The notes beneath the pieces are model-generated. The model did no database searches. It worked only from the letters and a program-made list of their open reading frames with translations, and was not told the DNA's origin. Below are positions 7,405 through 14,489 of a stretch of DNA of 22,667 bases, piece by piece. Every line of letters starts with the position of its first letter. The stretch's first letter is position 1. A program made the position numbers and the translations under genes. Location of the stretch: NCBI GenBank assembly GCA_027046105.1, contig JALTZQ010000044.1, positions 1 to 22,667 of the forward strand. The letters are read 5' to 3'. Origin of the DNA: Pyrodictiaceae archaeon (GTDB lineage: Archaea > Thermoproteota > Thermoprotei_A > Sulfolobales > Pyrodictiaceae).

Positions 7405-8342
7405 GTCTGCTCACACACATCAGGGTACAAGGATGCATACGATAGACACGCTACCTCCTCTGGGGATGCCATGACGTAGTCGACGCCTTTCAGGCCAAGC
7501 ATTGATGCTATTCGTCGGTAAGCAGGATCAGCAGTGTTAGCTTCAACCCAGCATTCGCCTTCCCGAAGCAATAACATACAGCCCAGGTTTACTCTTAGGA
7601 AACTCCCCAAATTCTCTATAGCAATATTGCGCACAGCACCGATCATTGTATGGTCAAGTGCCTTTGAAGCTTCAAGTATGGCTCGTTCACTATCAGTGAG
7701 TCTTGGGTGTTTATCCCTCTCGGTGAGAGCATAGTAGAGTTTGGAGGCGGAAATAGGGAGAAAAGGTGATAACTGCAGATAGTGCTCTATGGCAAGCTCC
7801 ACTATGGTCGAGAGGTGGGCATCTCCACCCGTGAATGCATCTTTCCTATACTTCTCTGCTTCACCCCACAAGTCTACTCCGGACAAGCGTAGAGCATCAA
7901 GTATAGTGAGTATGCGAAGCTGAAGGGGGTTGAGAAGCTCAAAGCCTCTTGATCGCGCCTCCGCTATGGCCTCAGTAAGCCCCATTCCCTCAAGCATCAT
8001 AAACGCTATTGCAATAATGGTTTGGCCTCCAGCTCCTTCAACAAGTACTCGACGCCCCTCAGAGACTTGTCTTCTAATCCAACCTAGTAGGCCTAGTAGA
8101 GAGACAAGCGTAGGCGCCTCGTTTGCAGGAAGCGGGTAAAGCCTAGCCTCTACACCGAGAAGCTTATAGGCATCAAACCGGTCTACGATACCATACTCAT
8201 CACCAACAACGACTACGGCGTCAAATACCGCAGCTCTCCGTACAACGCTAGCGTCAATAGTCGCAAATACTACGCCGCCAACATCAAACTCCAGTGAACG
8301 CATGACATACTGCACCGTGTCTCGGCACCTCTTTCCTATCAC
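7401..8342 (-). CDS. Degenerate tyrosine/dual-specificity phosphatase-like protein (predicted inactive)
   Basis: 313 residues. Residues 20-155 resemble a small archaeal dual-specificity phosphatase domain: a variable strand-helix start, then LYPLPANEAPTLVSLLGLLG, then GRRVLVEGAGGQT, a helix with GLTEAIAEARSRG, and NPLQLRILTILDALR. In active enzymes the VLV strand leads into HCxxGxxR; here those positions read E102, G103, G106 and I109, so both the nucleophilic Cys and the Arg are gone. Residues 160-313 form a separate helical and mixed domain I do not recognise, with ECWVEAN and a basic patch. The GTG start at 8342 is used; ATG at 8303 (residue 14) is an alternative. It overlaps rnhB by 4 bases. 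The fold assignment is by pattern and is moderately sure; the reading frame is firm. Confidence 0.65.
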   Translation of the reverse strand: MIGKRCRDTVQYVMRSLEFDVGGVVFATIDASVVRRAAVFDAVVVVGDEYGIVDRFDAYKLLGVEARLYPLPANEAPTLVSLLGLLGWIRRQVSEGRRVLVEGAGGQTIIAIAFMMLEGMGLTEAIAEARSRGFELLNPLQLRILTILDALRLSGVDLWGEAEKYRKDAFTGGDAHLSTIVELAIEHYLQLSPFLPISASKLYYALTERDKHPRLTDSERAILEASKALDHTMIGAVRNIAIENLGSFLRVNLGCMLLLREGECWVEANTADPAYRRIASMLGLKGVDYVMASPEEVACLSYASLYPDVCEQT

Positions 8343-8560
8343 GTAAGGCTCAGCCTAGTACGCGTTCAACACACCGGCGAGAGAGTGCCCTCTACCGGTT
8401 CAGATCCCGGATTCTACATCACAGCCCATTCTATATTCCAGCCCCAGCCAGGATACTTAGGCATTACAGGAAAAAGCACCTCCCTCCTATAAACCCAGAG
8501 AGGCTCCACTAGCTTTTTCAGCTACCCTACGGTTCTCCTCGCGCTTAGAAGGCTGTGCTA

Positions 8561-8569
8561 ACGGTTTAA
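8561..8569 (+). promoter_or_regulatory. Possible TATA-like box for the MetE-like gene
   Basis: ACGGTTTAA lies about 35 bases before the ATG at 8602, and a GAAGGGG stretch close before the ATG could serve as ribosome binding site. The surrounding divergent gap (8343-8601) also holds TATAAAC near 8488-8494, which could serve either strand. I see no RNA gene in the gap. Confidence 0.3.
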
Positions 8570-8601
8570 GACGCGACTATGAGGCGAAGGGGCGTTTCGT
8601 C

Positions 8602-9603
8602 ATGACATTTGTTTTGTCTGTTGAAGTCTTGGGCGGTTATCCTCGGAGCGACCGGTATCGTAGACTGAGGAGGAGACTTGAGGAGAAAGCTGAGGAAACA
8701 ACGTGGAGAGTAGGACAAGTCCTAGTAGAAGATACAATGATGATTATAGGGATTCAGCTAGGGTCAGGCATGACAGCAGTAGTCGATGGCATGATGGATT
8801 GGCATGACCCTTTAAGACCCTTTGCAGAGGCTTGGCTAAATACTGGGTTGGGTGAACTCGCTAGATGGTTTGATAATAATTTCTTCTATCGAAAGCCAGT
8901 GTTTACCGATCTACCTAGCCCGAAATATTATGTATGGCCTCCCCGTGTACGCCACGTCATTGAGGCATTACCTGAAGGTGTAGGCCTCAAAATAGTGGTG
9001 CCAGGCCCTCTCACGTTTGCAAAGCTCTCCCATAATAAGACAGGGAAAAGTGAATGGGAGCTAGCGGAGGCAATAGCAGAGATACTCTCTGCTGAAGCTA
9101 GGCTTAGTGTTGAGGCTGGAGCAAGTATCATCCAAATAGATGAACCATACCTAGCTGATGTAGATGTAAGTGTAGATGATGCAGTCCATGCAGTAAACCT
9201 CATAAACAAGATTGTGAAGGGTCTTAACGCGTCGTCAAGAATAGCGATACCATATAATGTACCCGTACCAGAAGTATACGAAGCCATTCTAGAAGCCAAG
9301 GTCGACTACATAGTAATAGATCTAGCTGATAATCCAGCCAAGGCATTGAGTCTACTGAAGAATAAGGGTCTAGGAGGCCACGGCCTTGGCCTTGGAATAG
9401 TGCAAGCAAGGGACATATATCCAGACCCATATGAGAAAATCCGAGATGTAGCTAGGGAAGCTTATGCCTCAACTGGTAAGCCGGAGAAGGTGCTTCTCAC
9501 AACTAGTGCATGGCTTGATCTAATACCATTCCGCTATGCAATCGACAAAACGAGACTACTTGGAATGTATGCGGCTAAGCTTGTTGAGGAAAGCTTAGAC
9601 TAG
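8602..9603 (+). CDS. MetE-like methyltransferase-fold protein without zinc ligands
   Basis: 333 residues, a single cobalamin-independent methionine synthase (MetE)-type barrel. Recognisable family features are VEVLGGYPRSDRYRRLRR at the start, LRPFAEAWLNTGLGELARWF, VVPGPLTFAKLS, and IIQIDEPYLADVD, the counterpart of the IQIDEPALRE strand. In catalytic MetE domains the homocysteine-activating zinc is held by an HxC after that strand and by a Cys in a late PDCG. Here the matching places read IAIPYNVP and LTTSAWLDL, with no His or Cys. That resembles the non-catalytic amino-terminal barrel of MetE, which in some archaea is a separate gene beside the catalytic one; no such partner is in this window. 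Start ATG at 8602. It is transcribed alone and converges with the CYTH gene. Confidence 0.75.
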   Translation: MTFVLSVEVLGGYPRSDRYRRLRRRLEEKAEETTWRVGQVLVEDTMMIIGIQLGSGMTAVVDGMMDWHDPLRPFAEAWLNTGLGELARWFDNNFFYRKPVFTDLPSPKYYVWPPRVRHVIEALPEGVGLKIVVPGPLTFAKLSHNKTGKSEWELAEAIAEILSAEARLSVEAGASIIQIDEPYLADVDVSVDDAVHAVNLINKIVKGLNASSRIAIPYNVPVPEVYEAILEAKVDYIVIDLADNPAKALSLLKNKGLGGHGLGLGIVQARDIYPDPYEKIRDVAREAYASTGKPEKVLLTTSAWLDLIPFRYAIDKTRLLGMYAAKLVEESLD

Positions 9604-9691
9604 TGTAGATAGTGCTTTGCGGAATTAAGTAAAACAAGTTGGACCAGGTAACAGTGATAATGTAAGGGGTAACGAGGAAACAGTTCCCCAT

Positions 9692-10237
9692 TTATGGTTT
9701 CTTTTCGAGTATCATCTCTAGGTAAGATTTCACTGTTCTGGGATAGTCCTTAAGGCCTAGCATTTCCATGACCCACTCCATTTTCTGGTCTACATCCTTA
9801 TCCGCACCAGCGTATTCTATTTCAACAAAACAACCTAAACCATTAACTTCGTCGAGTGTGACAATAAAGTCGTTTAGGCGGTAGTAGCGTCGACGTTTAC
9901 GTACTAAGGCAACTTCGCGAAAACCTAGCATATGTAGAAGCTCGACTATGGTATCAGCATCAGTGACACGAAGTGTTATCTCTGGCCTCTCTTTAAGCCC
10001 ATGCTGCTTCTTTTTGGGCCCCTTATATGTTAGCTCATAGACTCCACTATTTGTCCGCCTAAGTCTTAGGGCTTCGTCAGTTGAGGAGAAATCACGACAT
10101 GGATGTTGATAGTAAATGTCTTCTTCAACAACATTGTTTATTAGTACTGCACCCAGTTCTTGGATTGCATCCTCTACGCGGCCAAGCATACTACACGAAG
10201 GAAGTACTATCTTGGCTTCTACCTCGACACGAACCAT
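9692..10237 (-). CDS. CYTH-domain protein (CyaB / class IV adenylate cyclase-like)
   Basis: 181 residues from the chosen ATG. The CYTH fold is a beta-tunnel that binds triphosphates with divalent metal. The opening VEVEAK (residues 4-9) carries the ExExK signature; ALRLRRT, YELTYKGPK, KERPEITLRV, LDEVNGLGCFVEIE and a late VKSYLEM give the expected run of basic and acidic tunnel residues and match the CyaB/ThTPase-like branch. The activity could be adenylate cyclase, triphosphatase or another, and cannot be told from sequence alone. The frame extends 7 codons further to a GTG, but GGAGGGTG (10249-10242) sits 7 bases before the ATG at 10237, which decides the start. It lies downstream of the UPF0251 gene, 80 bases away. 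Confidence 0.88.
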   Translation of the reverse strand: MVRVEVEAKIVLPSCSMLGRVEDAIQELGAVLINNVVEEDIYYQHPCRDFSSTDEALRLRRTNSGVYELTYKGPKKKQHGLKERPEITLRVTDADTIVELLHMLGFREVALVRKRRRYYRLNDFIVTLDEVNGLGCFVEIEYAGADKDVDQKMEWVMEMLGLKDYPRTVKSYLEMILEKKP

Positions 10238-10241
10238 AAGG

Positions 10242-10249
10242 CACCCTCC
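10242..10249 (-). promoter_or_regulatory. Ribosome binding site fixing the CYTH start
   Basis: GGAGGGTG on the minus strand, spaced 7 bases (from GGAGG) to the ATG at 10237. It lies inside the longer GTG-started frame, which argues against that longer form. Confidence 0.7.
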
Positions 10250-10317
10250 ATACACCACTTGAACATACTAGCCATGGGGACAAATAGGATCCAAGAAGTG
10301 GGACGAGTTAGCATACC

Positions 10318-10647
10318 CTAGCTAACCTCCTCGATTTCACCTCCAGGCTCTATCACTATAGGCCTCCCTTCAACAAGAGCTTGAGCTATTTTCCGTCTTG
10401 CATTACGGACTAGTCTCCAAATAGTGGCCCTTGAAGCACCCATCACAGTAGCTGCTTCCTCATAACTCCTTCCCTCTAAATCAACTAGTCTTAGAACCTC
10501 AACCTCTGGATAACTAAGTACTATAGGGTCAAGGCCTCGATCAGGTATAGGTGCATAGCTATACACTTTTGGTAGAAATCCTAGATACAATGGTGATGGC
10601 GGTCTCCCAGTTCCTCTCCATCCACGTCTCCACCTCCATCTACCCAT
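10318..10647 (-). CDS. UPF0251 (DUF134) helix-turn-helix protein
   Basis: 109 residues from the ATG at 10647. The family joins a short basic Trp/Arg-rich start (here MGRWRWRRGWRGTGRPP) to a sigma-70 region 4-like helix-turn-helix: VLSYPEVEVLRLVDLEGRSY, then EEAATVMGASRATIWRLVRN and ARRKIAQALVEGRPI. It is probably a DNA-binding regulator. The family commonly sits beside NifX/MTH1175-like and DUF5320-like small genes, and exactly such genes start divergently from it here. GAGGT stands just before the ATG; GTG at 10659 and TTG at 10656 in frame are alternatives. A palindromic AT-rich element about 100 bases upstream could be its own operator. Confidence 0.88.
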   Translation of the reverse strand: MGRWRWRRGWRGTGRPPSPLYLGFLPKVYSYAPIPDRGLDPIVLSYPEVEVLRLVDLEGRSYEEAATVMGASRATIWRLVRNARRKIAQALVEGRPIVIEPGGEIEEVS

Positions 10648-10743
10648 GAACCTCAACACACCCCATAAACCCTCTATGAAGCCGTTAGTCGGAGATGGTA
10701 GGGCATGGTTTGAAAATAGTTTTGGATACCAGTATCACAGAAA

Positions 10744-10768
10744 GATATATAAATTTATGTGCTATATC
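10744..10768. promoter_or_regulatory. Divergent promoter with nested palindromes
   Basis: GATATA (10744-10749) and TATATC (10763-10768) form an inverted repeat around an AT-rich core that includes the perfect 10-bp palindrome ATAAATTTAT (10749-10758). TATA-like sequence is readable on both strands, so this can drive the UPF0251 gene to the left (leader about 75 bases) and the small-protein/NifX-like operon to the right. The symmetry also suits an operator for the UPF0251 regulator. Confidence 0.5.
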
Positions 10769-10848
10769 TCAATAGCTGGGAGAGCATCTTGCGTTGGCGT
10801 TGGAGATGGTCAAAAAGATATGGTCATGGGTTTCATCAGATCTTGTTT

Positions 10849-10929
10849 ATGAATACTTTTCTGCAACCATGGTTCAGATGGAGAATGATCTATATGCCAC
10901 GTTTTAGGCCGTGGTGGAGGTGGGTGTAA
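10849..10929 (+). CDS. Possible 26-residue Trp/Arg-rich micro-ORF
   Basis: An ATG at 10849 opens a 26-codon frame ending in TAA at 10927-10929, immediately followed by the ATG of the next gene (TAAATG). The peptide holds five Trp and seven Arg or so, ending PRFRPWWRWV, like the Trp/Arg-rich start of the neighbouring UPF0251 protein. No clear ribosome binding site precedes it, and its last codons double as the GGAGGTGG binding site of the next gene, so it may be a leader peptide or chance. It could also be the remnant of a separate small protein of the cassette. Confidence 0.35.
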   Translation: MNTFLQPWFRWRMIYMPRFRPWWRWV

Positions 10930-11175
10930 ATGGCTCCACCATGGTGGTTCTTGCGTATATTTTGGAAAGGGCCCTTTAGTTTTTGGAGACCCTTAGCTCC
11001 TTTTGACAGATGGGTTAATTGGGTGGAAAGTATTGACGAGCTTCAATTCCTTGAGCAATACAAGCTGCTATTGAAATACTATATGAGGATGTTGGAGAAT
11101 GAGCTAGATCTAGTTCGTAAGGAACTGGATTTAGTAATGAAACGAATAGAGGAGCTAAGATCCAAGAAGGAATAG
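10930..11175 (+). CDS. Small Trp-rich, coiled-coil protein (DUF5320-like)
   Basis: 81 residues. The first 35 are aromatic and hydrophobic (MAPPWWFLRIFWKGPFSFWR), and residues 40-81 form a charged heptad-like coiled coil (LENELDLVRKELDLVMKRIE). A Trp/Gly/Pro-rich start followed by a short coiled coil is the layout of the DUF5320-type small proteins encoded next to NifX/MTH1175-like proteins in archaea and anaerobes; the family match is by layout, not by a strict motif. GGAGGTGG is 9 bases before the ATG. The next gene's frame begins within 20 bases, so they form an operon. Function unknown; possibly a scaffold for the next protein. Confidence 0.7.
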   Translation: MAPPWWFLRIFWKGPFSFWRPLAPFDRWVNWVESIDELQFLEQYKLLLKYYMRMLENELDLVRKELDLVMKRIEELRSKKE

Positions 11176-11194
11176 CGTGCTGAAGGGTGCGATA

Positions 11195-11536
11195 ATGGCC
11201 GTCTGCATCTCGATAGCTACTGATGATGGGGTTTATGTAAAAGATGGCCACTTTGGTGATGCAGTATTTTATCTACATTTTATCCTTGAAAACAATGAAT
11301 GGAGGCTTGTACGCAGGATTATGAATCCCTTCCGCAAAATGCATGGACATGGTCGTAAAAGATCATTGATACTAGAATTGAATAGAAGTTGTGGTTTTGT
11401 TGTAGCCACAGCATTTGGTCCTGGTGGACACGAGTTCATAAGGAGTAAAGGTATTGAACCGATTATAGTTAGGCCAGGTACTCGTATTGCCGAAGCATTG
11501 GAGATGGTCAAGAAACGTCTAAGCTCATACAAGTAA
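11195..11536 (+). CDS. NifX/NifB-domain protein (dinitrogenase iron-molybdenum cofactor family, MTH1175-like)
   Basis: 113 residues from ATG. The family has a ribonuclease H-like fold and binds or carries iron-sulfur or FeMo-co precursor clusters in nitrogenase systems; many archaeal members have no nitrogenase and an unknown role. Visible marks are VCISIATDDGVYVKDGHFGD (His-Phe-Gly at the cofactor edge), an HGHGRK stretch, and FGPGGHEFIRSKGIEPIIV. The frame opens at GTG 11177, but AAGGGTG lies 5 bases before the ATG at 11195, and the ATG form matches the usual family start. It is the last gene of the small operon. Confidence 0.88.
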   Translation: MAVCISIATDDGVYVKDGHFGDAVFYLHFILENNEWRLVRRIMNPFRKMHGHGRKRSLILELNRSCGFVVATAFGPGGHEFIRSKGIEPIIVRPGTRIAEALEMVKKRLSSYK

Positions 11537-11603
11537 TGGTATGGAGCAAACAATTCCCGATATTCTCCAGTCGCCTCTCTCCGGTGAGGTAAATTCCCCT
11601 AGG

Positions 11604-12830
11604 CTATGTGCTTGTGAGTATTCTTGCTAGCTCAATATATGCCTTGACAGCAATGTCTAGTTGCGTTATTGATGTGTACTCGTTAGGTGTATGTGATGTC
11701 CCAAAGACCCCAGGCCCCCATGTGATGGCTTCAATACCCTTCCTCACGTAGTAGACTTGGTCTGATCTCCCAGCAGAGACTGTAATAGTAGGCTCCTTAC
11801 CAAGCACTTTATACACGGCTTCGCGAGCAGCTCTGACTATCCTTGAGCCTGGATCAATCACTGCTGGAGGGATAGCTGATTTAACTTCAATATCTACAGA
11901 CGCGCCTACGCTTTGCGCAGCTTCCTCTACCGCTTTCTGTAAGTCCTTAACAGCTTCCCCGATATCCTCGTCAGGTATTACCCGTCGATCAAAGCTAAAG
12001 ACAAATTCACCAGGCACAATATTATCTTTCCTGCTCGTACTCTCAGCATAACCTCCTAGAGCCAGTGTTGGATGAGAAGCCTCCTCTACGTCAAATGGAT
12101 ACTTACTCTTCATGGATGCTAGCTTTTCCCTGTACTTGATAAGTCTTGTAACTAGTAGACACGCTTTCTCGAACGCGTTCTCGCCTAACCCAGGTAGACT
12201 AGCATGTACTTGTCTGCCATAAACGCGTACCAAACCCCGAATATAGCCGCGATGCCCTATCGTTATTCTCTCGATACTGGAGGGCTCAGGTATAACTACA
12301 TAGCTGGGTTTAACCCCTACAACGTCAACAAGATATCTTGTACCTGCTCCACCAGCTTCCTCGTCCGGCACAAAGGCGGCTTCAAGACGAAGCTCGTCTC
12401 CCACAATGTCCCTTTCAACAACAGCCTTTAAAGCAGCAACAGCTGCAGCGATACCAGCTTTCATGTCATTAGATCCACGCCCGTAAATATAGTCTCCCTC
12501 GATATAGGGGTCGAAGGGGTCTCGACTCCAACCCGAACCTGGAGGAACAACATCATAGTGACCATTGAAGTGTAGGCTAGGCTTATTCCTTGACCCTAAC
12601 CAAGCATACACAATAGGTCTTGGATACCCGTGGTGTTGTGGTGCATAAGGATAGTATTGATCGAGCCAGTCCTCTGGGATACGGATTATTTCGACGTGAA
12701 ATCCTATAGTGCGAAGTTCATCCCTTAGGAGACTGGCTGCTTCCTCATACTTTTCGCCAGGGGGGTTTACTGTAGGGATACGAATAAGCTTCTTCAATAA
12801 CTCGAGCCCATAAAGTGTATACTCGTCCAA
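11604..12830 (-). CDS. M20 family metallopeptidase (ArgE/DapE/CPG2-like)
   Basis: 408 residues. Di-zinc aminoacylase/deacylase fold. Metal and catalytic residues are visible: His91 and Asp93 in HFNGHYDVVPP, Asp122 in GRGSNDMKAG, the general base Glu157 and ligand Glu158 in VPDEEAGG, Glu182 in PEPSS and the late His in GTSHTPNEY. The lid/dimerisation domain spans roughly 190-300 (GHRGYIRGLVRVYGRQVHAS). The substrate could be N-acetyl-ornithine, succinyl-diaminopimelate or a peptide; no lysine or arginine genes flank it, so it is left open. The start is TTG with GAGAGGTT upstream. A 15-bp inverted repeat and a TATA-like GTTTAAC lie 23 and about 65 bases upstream. Confidence 0.9.
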   Translation of the reverse strand: MDEYTLYGLELLKKLIRIPTVNPPGEKYEEAASLLRDELRTIGFHVEIIRIPEDWLDQYYPYAPQHHGYPRPIVYAWLGSRNKPSLHFNGHYDVVPPGSGWSRDPFDPYIEGDYIYGRGSNDMKAGIAAAVAALKAVVERDIVGDELRLEAAFVPDEEAGGAGTRYLVDVVGVKPSYVVIPEPSSIERITIGHRGYIRGLVRVYGRQVHASLPGLGENAFEKACLLVTRLIKYREKLASMKSKYPFDVEEASHPTLALGGYAESTSRKDNIVPGEFVFSFDRRVIPDEDIGEAVKDLQKAVEEAAQSVGASVDIEVKSAIPPAVIDPGSRIVRAAREAVYKVLGKEPTITVSAGRSDQVYYVRKGIEAITWGPGVFGTSHTPNEYTSITQLDIAVKAYIELARILTST

Positions 12831-12852
12831 CCTTAGACAACCTCTCTAAGAC

Positions 12853-12867
12853 ACTGAAGTCTTCAGT
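12853..12867. repeat. 15-bp inverted repeat before the M20 peptidase
   Basis: ACTGAAG-T-CTTCAGT: 7-base perfect arms around one base, 23 bases before the TTG start at 12830 and near the expected transcription start from the TATA-like sequence at about 12895. It could be an operator. Confidence 0.6.
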
Positions 12868-12983
12868 CACTATTTTCTCTATACACATAAGAGTTAAACA
12901 GTGTTGCCTCATATACTGTGACTGCTTTCCTAAGAAGTCTACCTATGCTCCCCAAAGTATTCATAGTTTCCCATTGGGGTGAG

Positions 12984-13008
12984 AGGCTTACGCTAAAGCC
13001 TGTTTATT
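12984..13008 (+). promoter_or_regulatory. Hairpin and T-rich TATA-like tract before the 12-helix protein gene
   Basis: AGGCTT (12984-12989) and AAGCCT (12996-13001) form a 6-bp hairpin with a 6-base loop, followed directly by GTTTATTTT. The T-rich part is a plausible TATA box for the gene starting at 13073, which has GAGGAGG at 13056-13062, 10 bases before its ATG. The hairpin would then lie at the BRE position and could be an operator. It resembles a terminator, but no plus-strand gene ends there. Confidence 0.35.
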
Positions 13009-13072
13009 TTCGGTGTAAAGAATTAGAGCTTCTTTCCAACCAGGTCCTAGCGTTCGAGGAGGTTTTAAGCAT

Positions 13073-14470
13073 ATGCAGACAGGGCTACACCGCATAGCAG
13101 CACTGGTACTTGTCATTATCGTAGTTTGTTGGGGAATACTATTATCGCCACCATTGAAATCCTTGAGACCACTGATCGGTCTACCTGAACACCTACCTGC
13201 ATCACGATTCAATGGTTTTGCGGCTGAAATCATACCTCCTAGCAGGGAAGACGCTGAATGGTACCTTGCAAGAATAGCCCACTACTATCATGCCTTATTT
13301 GCAACATTGATTTATGCTATGCTAGTAATAGGCTCAAGGCTTTATCGTGGAGAATGGCGTGATGCCCTACTCCTGGGTTTTATAGGAACACTACTGACTG
13401 TAATTGGTGGAATAGGCTATGCATATGTAGCGCGTACACCGCCACTACACGGTATCTTCATAGGAGGCCTCGCTATCCTCTACGCATCCGGACTCTTGCT
13501 TGCAACACGGATAAAGCCAAGTGATGTACTTGAATATGCTCAAAGGATAGGTCTTATACTCCTCCTAATAGGTGGTGCTATAGGTGGCTACATAGGAGCA
13601 AGCTATATGGATGATGAAGCTAAAAAGGCGTTCATTGAAGCAAAGATATTGTCAAGATATGATCCTGACCTTGCTGAGCATAATGAGCTATGGCGTGCAT
13701 GGGTTGCACATAAACATGCCATGCTTGCAGTAGCAATGGCTATGGCCTTCCTTATAGCATTGAAACTTGTTACGCCACCTTATTCTCGGATCGTAAAGCT
13801 TGCATCCTACATGGTTCTAGCGGGTTTAATAGTAACAGCGTTAGCCACATATGCGGTTTGGCCGTTTGGAGGCATAGCCCATATCGTGATAACTCCTGCT
13901 TCACTTACCCTTCTCCTTGGGGCAACAATCTTATCATTCAAAACAGTGAGATCGAATCCCTTTGATACAAAGGGTTTACTAGCTTGGAGTCTACGTATAG
14001 GGAGCATCTTGTTATGGGTATCAGTTATAGTTCCTGGAGTCATAGTAGCAGTAAGTCTTCGTAAACCGACACTCTTCATTAACCCAGAGTTCCGGGATCC
14101 TGCCTGGGATTGGGCAGAGCTAGCATATAGTATTGGTCACTGGCATATACTACTAGCGGGATGGGGCATAATATTATTGTTATCTGCCATTGCTACACAA
14201 ACGTACAGAAGCCAGCGAATAAGTAAGATAGCTACTATAGGGGGCTGGCTAGCCCTAATAGGCTACGTATTGTCGTCGATAACGGTAAATCTTTACATGC
14301 TAGGAGGAAAACCGGAACCCTACCAACCTAACCCATATAACAACATTTGGCTCGAAACACTCGTAGAACCCTCACTAATGGTTATGGCACTTGGTATCGC
14401 TGTATCCTCAGCAATAATCCTCCTTGAAGAGCTGAAAAACATTTTAAAGGTGGCATCTAGAAGCCCATAA
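13073..14470 (+). CDS. 12-helix membrane protein with three His-bearing repeats (candidate heme protein)
   Basis: 465 residues with about 12 membrane helices. I do not recognise a named family. The sequence is an internal triplication of a four-helix unit: a first helix opening with RIA/RIG (Arg7, Arg158, Arg308), then a helix opening with two histidines (IAHYYH, VAHKH, IGHWH), then two more helices. The leading His residues are at 70, 213 and 356, exactly 143 apart each time; partners are His73, His215 and His358. Extra His126 and His270 open the fourth helix of units 1 and 2. Paired histidines at helix ends are usual for heme b or copper sites. The start ATG has GAGGAGG 10 bases upstream. 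It lies near CopD-like and cytochrome maturation genes, consistent with respiratory function, which is inference. Confidence 0.8.
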   Translation: MQTGLHRIAALVLVIIVVCWGILLSPPLKSLRPLIGLPEHLPASRFNGFAAEIIPPSREDAEWYLARIAHYYHALFATLIYAMLVIGSRLYRGEWRDALLLGFIGTLLTVIGGIGYAYVARTPPLHGIFIGGLAILYASGLLLATRIKPSDVLEYAQRIGLILLLIGGAIGGYIGASYMDDEAKKAFIEAKILSRYDPDLAEHNELWRAWVAHKHAMLAVAMAMAFLIALKLVTPPYSRIVKLASYMVLAGLIVTALATYAVWPFGGIAHIVITPASLTLLLGATILSFKTVRSNPFDTKGLLAWSLRIGSILLWVSVIVPGVIVAVSLRKPTLFINPEFRDPAWDWAELAYSIGHWHILLAGWGIILLLSAIATQTYRSQRISKIATIGGWLALIGYVLSSITVNLYMLGGKPEPYQPNPYNNIWLETLVEPSLMVMALGIAVSSAIILLEELKNILKVASRSP

Positions 14471-14489
14471 CAAGTAAAACAATGGCCCA

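Noticed and set aside
8343..8420. A tRNA-like stretch with GGTTCAGATCC (like the B box) and GGCTCAGCC (like the A box)
   Set aside because: The T stem has two mismatches, the invariant A58 is G, the D stem cannot pair, and no acceptor stem is found, so it does not fold as a tRNA.
9692..10258. The longer GTG-started form of the CYTH protein
   Set aside because: A strong binding site lies within the extra seven codons and at ideal distance from the inner ATG, and the family motif begins right after that ATG.
10646..10852. A 68-codon plus-strand frame across the UPF0251 promoter region
   Set aside because: It begins inside the opposite-strand gene, runs through the palindromic promoter, has no binding site and no protein-like character.
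12984..13008. The hairpin plus T-run as an intrinsic terminator
   Set aside because: No plus-strand gene ends upstream; the neighbouring M20 gene points the other way. A promoter or operator reading fits better.
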